Part shown: one piece after another, positions 50,964 through 61,210 of the stretch
How positions within the stretch are numbered: the first letter of the stretch is position 1
Layout of the letters: every line of letters begins with the position of its first letter
Source of the DNA: Ifrita kowaldi
Taxonomy: Eukaryota > Chordata > Aves > Passeriformes > Cinclosomatidae
Direction of reading: 5' to 3'
Length of the DNA: 64,000 bases
NCBI GenBank assembly: GCA_013398055.1
Contig: VZRS01010758.1
Coordinates: 480,774 to 544,773, forward strand
Made by a program: the position numbers and the translations under genes
Notes under the pieces: model-generated
Seen by the model: only the letters and a program-made list of their open reading frames with translations
Database searches by the model: none
Told to the model about the DNA's origin: nothing

Positions 50964-52614
50964 TAATGAGAAATCTACAGGACTCCATTTTTATATTGTA
51001 TGTATATAAATTACACACATATCCATACATATGATTCTAAAAAAAGACCCAGTTCATCTTAGATCAATTTCTGAGTAAGCACAGGAGTAAATATAGCTTA
51101 AGTTTGAAATTATTCCTGTGGTGATTCATTTGTTTTTGCCATGTGTCTTGTGCAATGGGATCTATACATTAGGACAACGAAACAGCCTTCCTCTGCGTGG
51201 GCAGAACCTAGCGTGCTGTCAAGGCTACTGAAACACGAGCAGAAACAAAAATACTAAAACCAGCTTTTGAATGCAAGATATTTTACATGTAACTTAGAAT
51301 ATAGACTTCCTGCCTTTTTTTTTTTTGGAAGCTGAACTCCACCTTATCAGATCACAGTTCAACTCTTCGTAGCACAAATTTGTGTAAGACCCCGCATTAC
51401 AAGAATAACTGAGGTAAAGGGCATTTTTAAAAGAGCACCAGGGTAGTTATTAGAACAAACACACTTGCACCTTAACATGAATACAGGTTCAGCCTGGCTT
51501 TTTAAAAAAAGCTGGACTTCTGACTCCATATAACTTTTTATTTCCTAATGCTCAGTATTTTAAAAAAGGACTTAAAAAAAATAAGAAAGGCAAAACACAT
51601 CCAGTTTTTATACTACAAGGAGAAACCCTTTTAAAGTAATGTAGTCCCATTCTGTGATTCAAAATCGATACTTTCAGGACTGTATATAGCACTATACAAA
51701 TGTATGCCTAGAATATCCCCGACAAGAAATCCTGGAGTGACGTGCATTATCCTGCCCAGGAGACAATCTGCTAAATATGCATCTAGTTAACATCGAGTAG
51801 TTGCCCTTTTTGGGATTATAACTTTTTCTTTGTCATCTCTGACTATCTGTATGTCTGTATGGATAGATATCTCTCAGCAAAGGTTTACAACTACAGCAGT
51901 AGGCAAGTGCAAGCTCACTCTGTCCATGCATTGGGAAGACATTTCTTAGTGGGGTACCATCAGTTTGCACACAGCATCATACATACCCCAATCCCATACC
52001 TGTTCTGGCTTATTTCTGGCCCCAATTGTGCACCAGGCACCTCAGTGCCACAAAACTGTTTTGGTACCTATTCTCAAGTTTTAGGTATTTTACTCACATT
52101 TTTGCTTTCTTTAGATTTTTCCAGATATAGTTATGAAATACTACTGAGTCAAAAATCCCATTTTTCTAACAATTATTCATTAAGTTGGAGTTGAAATTAA
52201 AAAATGCACATAACGAGCCTTCTTTACCAGCTCTTAAAATCCCTGCGTTAAGTTCTTCAGGTTCAGTAGAAGGTTGTAATTATAAAGCAAGCAGGAGAAA
52301 TTATTTGAAGTTAAGGTAAAACTCTCCCAATGAAGTTCAGCCAAAGCATAAGTTATTTTCAGGTCCAATCCTAACAGCATTTTATCTACCTGCCCTACTG
52401 CCTCCAATCCCCTGCCACCAGATTCTGATGCTCAGGTCCATGTACCTCTATGGAGCTGATAGTTCAGTTCAGTGACAAACAGTGTTCTGAAAAGTGATTA
52501 ATTCCTCAACAGTTATTAAGTACTCCAAAGCAGTTACTCAATAGGCAATAGTATCTCACTAGAATAACACTATTTTTAATATACACACTGCTGATATTCT
52601 TCTTTGTTTTACAG

Positions 52615-52696
52615 GATCTTCGGGTACGAATTTGAATTTGACTTCTCCCTGCTTTACAGAAAGAACACAAGTGATGTCAAATCTCTTTTTGTTCAG
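52615..52696 (+). CDS. Candidate 82-nt internal exon
   Basis: A strong pyrimidine tract, 'ttcttctttgttttacag', ends at 52614. The segment closes in TTCAG and is followed by GTATAA, a usable donor. Two frames are open throughout: one encodes IFGYEFEFDFSLLYRKN followed by TSDVKSLFVQ, the other SSGTNLNLTSPCFTERT followed by QVMSNLFLF; the third has an early TGA. The length is not a multiple of three, so a real exon would be constitutive or frame-changing. Two CpGs near its start are unusual for the surroundings. I do not recognise the protein, and no partner exon was found. Confidence 0.3.
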
Positions 52697-54279
52697 GTAT
52701 AAAACTTCCTGCTAGAGACTAGCTAGAACACCGAAGTTTGAAGGCACAGCCTTATTAAATATTAATATTCTGCTGGATTTTTATATTCCATTTCAATATA
52801 TTTGTGGCCAATAACCATCCATTTTCCCTCACTTGCAGAAGCCGAGCAGGTGTGCAGGTAGCTGGTTACCAAGACAACACACTGGCAAGGGATTAGAGCA
52901 GACACTTGTATGTGTATAAGTCTGAATAATGCAAACACTGTTAAGTGATACATTTTTCATTATTCGAATATCACATGATGTTTTATGCCATTTAATATTT
53001 TTTTGCCTGTTGAACATGCTCCTGTTAAGAACCCAATTCAAACCTCACAAGCAAATGTAATTATAGTTTCATTATAACAATGAAAATACCACTTTACGCA
53101 TTTCTTCCATGAGCTCAATAAGTAGTTATACAAACATCTGTTCCATTTCCTACATCTCACATTTGGAAGAACTAAACACCAAGACACAGACATTCATAAA
53201 AACAAAAGTAAGACAAAGAAATTAATCAGAACTTTATCAGATATATAAGCACTTCACCAAGAAGGCTGGGTACTTTGACAAGGCATGCCTTTGCAGCAAT
53301 TCTCGCCTCATTACTCTAGAGACAGATACCAGTCCTTTAGTAATGTCTTAAATTTTGTTTTGTTAAACTGTGGAAAGCACTGCAGAACATTTTAAAGTGT
53401 TATATCAACAAACTATGAATTACAGTGTTAAGCAACAACCTTTAATAAAAGAAATGAGCACAGGTAAATAGAAACCACATTTTAAAATGTCTTTCTGTTC
53501 TTAGAGATAATTTGAAATGCACCTATTCAAAACAAAACCTTCACAGAGATTTGAATATATACCACCACATCCTAATTTTAATGCTTCATTTTTATTTTAC
53601 ACATACTGCCAGAGGACAGAAAACCTATGTCTTTTCCATACTTCTCATAGTAATGGCACATTTCAGCTGCACCAAAATATGTTGAGAAAAGAACAAAATA
53701 ATGAGAAATGGCTCTTTTTTGATCCACTACATACAAGATCAAACAGCTGCATTTTATAATTCAGCAAACCTCAGTCCCCACTTTACTCATGACAATCGTC
53801 CATAATATGAGAGGGAGAAACGCTGAAGTTTCCTCAGGTAGATAGAAAATGTTAAGTGCTACTATCGTTCTGTTTTCAGCAACATGAAGGAGAAAGAGAT
53901 ACAAGTACATGGTCCTTCCAACAGGTATTTCTAGGACTGAAAGTAGGAGCAAAAGGTTCAAGTGCCTCTACTTTAAATTCGTAGATTTCAAAATGAGGAA
54001 CATAAAACCTGATGTATTTTAATGGATACACATGGGCTTTTCAAAGGCAAAGAAGAACAGAAAAGACAAGTTCATGTGCTTTCCATCCTCCTTCTGTACT
54101 GTAACTACTTCCTGCTATAGGCAAACTGCCTACCCTTGCCCAAAAGTGTAGCAACAATTATTCTGCCTCAACAAACATTTTCAGGTGTGTTTCAAAATCA
54201 GATCTCCACAAAATACTTAAAATTATTTGGGTTTTATCTTGTTTCAAACTTTTCCCTGAGCTCAGAAGATATAGAGGCA

Positions 54280-54306
54280 CCTGGTGGATATTATAAATCC
54301 ACCAGG
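54280..54306. repeat. Hairpin with 10-bp perfect arms
   Basis: CCTGGTGGAT (54280-54289) pairs with ATCCACCAGG (54297-54306) across a 7-nt AT loop. It is relatively GC-rich for this region. Confidence 0.7.
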
Positions 54307-55325
54307 GTTTATAACCCACTTCTAGTAGTTGAAACTATCCTCCTTTGAAATACCTTGTGGCCAGAAAATTCATCTGTCCTGGTGCCTCTGAAAATCCTGC
54401 TAAAAACAAAGATGCTTTTGAAAAACCTACACACCCAGGATCTAAGGGTAGGAGGGAATTAAGGGTAGAACCTCAACAGCTGAGTACTTAAAAACAGGCT
54501 TAGGCTGCTGAAGTCTGTGGGGGTGAAGAAAATGTTTATGTATTTCTCAGCACTGTGACTTTAGGGCTTTCAATATCACAAAGTCAACAAAAATTAGACT
54601 CCCCGAGCTTTGACATGCCCGAGCTTGAAAAACCTTACTCTAAACCTTCACGGATGAAAGATGCAAACCCTGGAAACACTTCAGCACAGGTGACTGATCG
54701 CTGGAGAAATCCCATTCAGTTCAATGAAGCAACATGCATGGCCAAAATGATGCTTTTAATTAACTATTTCCAGGATTCGCATTTTTAATTTTGCTGCAGA
54801 CTGCTCAGAAAAGATGAGAGACTCAACCTGTCAACTGCTTAATTAGACTGGGTTTCAATTCTCAGACTAGCTTCCTCCTAAGAAAATGCCATCTGTTTCG
54901 TGTTGCAAACTCCCCTAAATGTCCCACACAGCTTGATACTGAATTCTAGAGAAATAGTTCTTAAAATCAAGGATCAAACCATGCAAAGAGATTCTTGTAG
55001 GATTAATGCCTCCAAAAGATCACTGAAGTCAGTGAGACTTTACAATAGAATTAATTTTTTTCACCCCAATGCCCTTCCCTGCCTGACCAATGGACTAACT
55101 ACCCAGTAAGGCGGGAAGATAAGAGATAATACAGATAATCAGAATTCCAGATAAAATAAAATGTATTGAAATTAAAAATGCTACAAGTCTATTTCATTAT
55201 GTAATTTTTAAAGAATCAACTAGTTCTCTGCTCCTATTGCTTTTCACAGAATATTTGTGCCTAACATGCAAAACAGTGGTATAATACACAGCTAAAGTTT
55301 ATTGTCATTGGAAGGTAGACTAGTA

Positions 55326-56054
55326 TGTACCTCTCGACCCACCACAAGCATAAAGTGCTGGAGAAACCTCAGCAAACAGCCAAATGCCCACCTAGCTGCT
55401 GCTCACTCCTCTTCAGCAGGAAAGGGGGAGAAAATAGGATGACAAAGCTTGTGGGTGGAGATAAAGGCAGAGATATTGCTTACCAATTACCTTCACAGGC
55501 AAGACAGATTTGACAGATGAAAACTCCTTCAATTTATTGTCAAGAGAAACACAGACAAACATTAAAGCAACATCCTGTCTCCTTTCCCTTCCAGACTCAA
55601 TTTCACTCCTCACACTGCTCTACCCTCCAATCCGTGAGCAGCACGGGGGAAACAGGGACATTACGGTCAGTGCACAGCAGTTCCGCAAGGGTCTCTTCCC
55701 AAAGGCTGCTGTTCTTAAGGGAAGAATTTGTCTGCAGTGTGGGCTCCTCCTCAGGCTACAGTATCTGCCAAGGTACCATGAAGTATCTTTTCCTCCCCCT
55801 CCACCTTCTTCTTCTCTGACCTCTGTTTCCCTCTACTGTTTGTCACACTTTTCCCCCTCCTCCTTTTCCTGCCCAGCATTTTTTGCCCCCTTTTTACATA
55901 GTTTTTCACAGAGGTGCAACACTCATGGCTGATGGGCTACTGTGTCCTGTGGTGGGTCCACTGGAGCTGGCCATGTCCAGCTTGGGGCAGCCTCTGGCAC
56001 CTTCTCACAGAGGCCACCACTGCAGCTCACCACCCTCAAAACTCTCCAGGGACA
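55326..56054 (-). mobile_element. Avian ERVL-type LTR, antisense, degenerate
   Basis: On the plus strand the order is 'cccacctagctgctgctcac', 'gcaggaaagggggagaaaat', 'gtgggtggagataaaggcag', 'caatttattgtcaagagaaa', a CT-rich block, 'cagaggtgcaacactcatgg', 'ctgatgggctac' and 'cttctcacagaggccacc'. I recognise this as the reverse complement of a widespread bird LTR family of ERVL type, in which the minus strand carries an AATAAA signal (within 55530-55540) and a TATGTAAAAA-like TATA region. The CT-rich interior (55790-55900) is an expansion of the family's pyrimidine block. Clear TG...CA ends and a 5-bp target duplication could not be fixed, so both boundaries are approximate. Open frames of 140 and 100 codons inside it are shadows. 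Confidence 0.7.
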
Positions 56055-58270
56055 CCCAGTGCAATGCCAAACACCTGGAAGTTCTTGGAAAGAGACACAG
56101 ATTGAACAGCATATCAAAGTCTCAAATCTCAGCCAGAAATAAAATACTGTGGCATCATCCACAAGGAATTACAGATTAGAGTGGGACAAGAGAGGAAAAC
56201 AACCCTTGTGATACAACATAAAGCTCGGGGGATGTTAAGGAACAGCAGAAGAGAATTACCTCTCTCGAAATAGGACCATAAAGAAAGCCACTTCATTTTA
56301 GCTCTTAGGGATGAGGGAGAAAGTTTACTGAACTTAAACTCCACTCATCTTCACAATATAACCACAATTTCTCAGCTGCGTTTACAGCAGTAGCACTGCA
56401 GAAGGCCAAGCAGTGCTGACCTCAGTAGCAGCACAGAACTGTTTGTGCTGGAGAGATCACAGGTCCGTGAATAATTACCCACTCTGCTCCAGTCTCTTCA
56501 GAGCCATTGCTTTATGAGATTTTGTGATTCTTAACCTTTATTTTATTGTGCTCATATCATGATCAATTATACAGGGTTTAGGTTGGTGCATTTGCCCAAG
56601 TGTTTCTCATTTCACCTCTGCTGTTATCAAACTTTGGTCTCTAAGATTTCTTCATTAAACAGCATATGCTTGTATCAATATCCACTACATTTGCCTACAG
56701 CATTTCCCTTGCTTAAGGGGGCTCTCTTATATGCCTTCAAAGAGGGGCTTTCAAAGATGTAACATAAACATGACTCTGTTCAATTTAATTACAATGGAAA
56801 GAGATATTCCCCGTGGTCTCTGGCAATCTAAACATTATAGAGCAGAGACTTCAACTAAGAGCTAATCTGATTTAAAAAAAATTGCTGGCAAACAGTTTTA
56901 GTTTAAGCTTCCATAAGACTCCAATATGTTATATTTTATTTTTATTGAGGTTATGTATGTTATCTATTTAAGAATCTAGTTCCTCATTTTTAATAATAAA
57001 CCTAAAGCATTTGAACTAATAGCTTTAAAACATTTGATATCGTCAACAGCCACACTATTAGTCATTATCACACACATATAGCTGCTTGTACAAACTGTGA
57101 TGGCCTCCAGTAAACAAACTGGAAGAGAAATTAAATTTTCACACTAATATAAATACAACTCAGCAACTTCTCTTTCATAAATGATACTGTTTATATATCA
57201 AAGTGATATTTTTCAGGCAAAAGAAATTATAATATCCAATAGTACCCTCTTTCCATATGTTTTGGGTGGGTTTTTTGTTTTGTTTTTTAAATTGAAGCAC
57301 TGCTGTAATTTGATCTTCTAATTTATTACCATAGCCTGAAACTTCTGAATTGTAAAACATTAAGTTCTGCATCCTGCTGTTGATTCTTCTTTAATGAAAG
57401 AGAGCAAACGTTGTTCATCCTCTCCAACCTTTCAAATACATTTTACATAATCAACCTCATAGTCCTATTGATTTCTGTAGAGTTAAACTGCAGGATTTCT
57501 GATAAGGTTTTTTATCAAATCCAGTGCCACTACAGAGACTGAGCATTAGCAGTGTTTACAAAACTGCTGCACCATTTTCTCCTGCTAACAGGGGAAAAAA
57601 AATAAGCCAGCTATAAAGAGCATAAAATCTAGTTCTCTTCCATGCTTTCAGTGTCTGAAATTGGAAGAATTGCAGTTGCTTCAAATCTGTTTCTTCACAG
57701 CAAGAGGCAGTTACAGGCACCTGTAAAAGTAACATTTTCAACTGAGAGCTCTTACAGGGATTGTTTTTCCTGGACATCCACTTCTGTCAATGTATACACG
57801 AGGATGATGAGTGTTACAGCGCTCACAGTGACAATTTCTCATCATGTTTCCCTAACACGTCTGGCCTAATCATCCAGAGGGACAGCTAATTTATTTTATA
57901 GTTTTGGCTAAGAAGAGTGGCTGAAATTTAGTCCACCTGAAACTGAGGCAATATGGACATAAGAAAACAAAAGTAGAAGCTTAGTAACTCATGCCTAAAG
58001 GAGTATGGTATGACTCCAGTGTGCATACATGCTGAGACTGTGTTTTGATACTCAAATGGAAAACAATTAACTGCATTCTTTCTGCATCCACAATCATCTA
58101 CTCTTAATGCTCACATTTAGCACATATTTAAAACTTCCCAACTCCCTGCAAAAATGTCCAGTTGTAGAGCAGAACAATGGAAGACAGAAATCTGGTGAGG
58201 AACAAAAAGGATCAGAGATCAAGGGCACAGTCACATGGGCATGGAGGACCTGCAATAGCAGGGAGCTAGT

Positions 58271-58315
58271 TAGATTTGCTTTCTGTGATGATTCTGAATA
58301 TAGAAAGCAAATCTA
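58271..58315. repeat. Hairpin with 14-bp perfect arms
   Basis: TAGATTTGCTTTCT (58271-58284) pairs perfectly with AGAAAGCAAATCTA (58302-58315) across a 17-nt loop. No flanking transposon ends are seen. Confidence 0.8.
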
Positions 58316-60460
58316 GGATTGCATCTGTGGTGGAAAAAAAGGTGAAATCTTATTTAGTCCTGCTGGCTCCCAGTAAGCAAGCGGAAGAATGCTTGGAGCC
58401 TAGCTAGAACTTCTATAATATTAACATGGTACAGACACATGTAATAAAACATTTATTCCTTTCCCAAACACTAAGTAAACAGATAGCTAAAACCATGTAG
58501 CTTAAAGCTCTGGCTATAGGCTCCCCCCTACCTGCCAGAACATACTGAATGTCATCTTAAAAAATGCCATCACACAACCACATACAGCAGCCTTGGTAAG
58601 GGGAAACAGCCACCTACTGCAGTTACAGCTAACCCAATCTACCTCTGTGTTACAGTGCCTGCAGTTTGCCCTGGGAGTGCTGCTTTCCCCAGCTGGTTAC
58701 TTTGGGAATTAATTTTTAAAAAAACTTGAGATTGCAGTACCAGGGTGCCAAACTACCAGACCTTTATGGAAAAAAAACCTGTGGCTTTCTGAGCTAAACC
58801 ACAAGGCACATGGAGTCAGCTCAGGTTCACAGCCACTTGTCTCCTGCCCTGATTTAGTCCTAACAGGTTGGTTCTGATGCCTACAAAGACACCAGTGGAT
58901 CTGCACTGAATACTTCAGCACTCCAGTTTTGGGAAGACTGGCTAACTTGGCATTAGCATAGCATGAAAATCTGGATTCATTTCAAGTCTAGTGCTCCAAC
59001 CTGATAAACACCCTAGAAAGCCAAGCAGCTCTTTGTGAAGCCAGCCTGGTCCTATCAGGACTCACATGGTCAGGCAATGTGCAGAAGCAGCAGTACTACT
59101 GAGATGACTCCAGAACAGCTTAGTTCAGTCTCAATCTCACAGTACTGGTGCGACCAAACCCTGCCAGAACTGAGCAGGTTCTGGCCAGCTCTGCTTAGTG
59201 TTTTGTTGTCTGATTGCACACTGACAGCTGGAATCCCTGCACCAGGACAAAAGATGTGGACATCTTCCTCCACCCCTCAGCACTATCTCCTCAAGTCACA
59301 AACTGCTTCAGCTTCCAGAGTGCTACAGTTTGTCAGGTGGATGGTTCACAGTGAGTGCATCTTACATGTGGCAGCAGACATGGATATTTGAGTAATGCTA
59401 GCAATGGCAGCATACCACATACAATTTTATCTGTGCCCTTTTAAGCAAGGTATCCTTATTTAATTTCTATGCTTCCACAGAAGCACTAGAAGAAAACTAA
59501 AAATACCTCCCTGCTGCTTTGCAGTTTCAATTTGTTTTCAGAAGATAACAAAGAGTCTATGAATTGTCCACACAGAATTAGACTGGTGCAGTTTAGATTA
59601 ATTCAAAACTCACTGTATAGTTATGTCCTTGGCATGGAGCAATTAGAGCTGGCTACAATTTTTCAAAACCCATGCTGCTTCTGCACCCACTCCAAGACTG
59701 GGTCACTCTTAACTATGTGAACTATCTTCAGAAAGAAAAAGATGACATTGAAAGTCTGCAAAGCTACTAATTGCTAGACTTCTTAAAAAAAAAACCAAAC
59801 AGAAAGATAGATCAATGCATTTCAATTCTTCCCCAAAAAACCACTGTAAAACTCTGGGGTTTATTTTGTGATCTGCACCACTGGCAATGGAATTGCTCTG
59901 GAATATTTCAGAAATATTGAGCCTCTTCTTCAGTATGTGAGAGAAAGCCCAATACTAAAAAGTATCTAGCTTCAGATTAATTAGATGCTCTACCTGCAGT
60001 CTGTAGTACTTTTTACAGACATACATGCTTTCATTGTCTTCTCTTTGTTATTTGAAAGACAACCCACACCATCCTACTGCTCTCCCACAATAATTTTCTT
60101 TACTTCCACAAAGTCACTAAAGAAGCAGAGACCCTTCATGACATGTGTGCAGTGATGTTGAATTTCTTGAAGGAAGCAGTGACATAGCTATTATACCAGC
60201 TTTTACCCCAAGGGAAGAAAGTCTGGTAAGAGAAGGGTCCAGCACAAGATAACTTCAAGGAGAAACAGTAAAGAGAGATCATACACATGGAAAAGGGTAA
60301 CTGCTGAATGTGTTCTGCTGTCCTAAAACTCACAAGCACATGTGTCCTCAGAGTTCATGAGACAGGTAACAGATAACAGCAGCGTTGCTGAACATGAACC
60401 AGACAGACTGCAAAGAGAATATAGATAATGAGACAGTCCTTCAGCCACATTTTAATTACA

Positions 60461-60506
60461 AAAAGAAACAAACAAAAAAATCACACAAAAACAAACAAAC
60501 AAACCT
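60461..60506 (+). repeat. A-rich (CAAA)n tract
   Basis: AAAC/CAAA units mixed with poly-A make up about 45 bp of simple sequence. Confidence 0.8.
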
Positions 60507-60689
60507 GCAACAACAAAGAAATGACCACAGTAAGCACATGAAAGAAGCATGAAGTTCTTCACTGGAGTAGGGTAGACTTCATGTGAAACGTACACATAGC
60601 TCCCAAAAGTAATTACTATCGCCACTCATTTTCAAAAAAAACCCAAACTGATGCTGAACAGTGGAGCGGACACATGACAGCTAATAAGA

Positions 60690-61210
60690 ATGAGTTCTCA
60701 GGGATAGAAATTACTGAGATAGAAGCAAAATCCAAAGAGCTTATTGCTGTCAAGTTTGGGTGGCAGAACAATCTTAATCACAGAGCACCGAAAGAACTGG
60801 TACATGAAATTTTAAGTCTGATAGCACAGATATTAAATAAATCCATCAAATGAGGTAGTACCACATGACTGAAGAAAGCCAAATATGGTGCCTATTCTTG
60901 GGAGGAAAGAGGGAAAAAAGTCATTTTGGTAGCACAGACACATCAGTCACCTACAGACAGCACACAAATCTTGACAAAAGAATGGAAAACAAAAGCAGAT
61001 CAAATGCATTACAGAAGACTGATCATGGCACACTAGTCCAAAATGTCTCTTTTCTATTTTATTCCCACAAAAAATGTGAATGCAATCTGTTTGGATTTTA
61101 ATAAATCGTTTGGCAAACTACTACATAGGCTAAACTGGAAAAAGTGGGAATAGTCAGCAAAAGTATAAGATGTATAAATCAGATAAACTACTTAAAGGAT
61201 AAACAAGAGC
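60690..61210 (+). mobile_element. Ancient CR1 LINE ORF2 fragment, sense
   Basis: The plus strand keeps the older CR1 type in order: 'aaatccaaagagcttattgc', 'gaactggtacatgaaatttt', 'aagtctgatagcacagatat', 'taaataaatcc', 'ggtagtaccacatgactg', 'aagccaaatatggtgcctat', 'gatcatggcacactagtcc' and 'ggattttaataaatcgtttg' (the relic of the catalytic 'DFsKAFD' block). Stops and indels interrupt every frame. It resembles CR1 copies common in turtles and crocodilians, so it probably predates the bird radiation. Confidence 0.7.

Larger units (their letters stand above)
50964..55325. other. Unassigned DNA
   Basis: No gene or interspersed repeat recognised apart from the candidate exon at 52615-52696 and the hairpin at 54280-54306. 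Confidence 0.5.
56055..60689. other. Unassigned DNA
   Basis: No gene or repeat recognised except the hairpin at 58271-58315 and the A/CA-rich tract at 60461-60506. A 118-codon plus-strand frame at 59035-59391 has no supporting features. Confidence 0.5.

Noticed and set aside
55510..55932. 140-codon plus-strand open frame
   Set aside because: It runs through the antisense ERVL-type LTR and its CT-rich block; the Ser/Pro/Phe richness comes from base composition.
59035..59391. 118-codon plus-strand open frame
   Set aside because: Ordinary composition, no domain features, no splice sites and no neighbouring exons.
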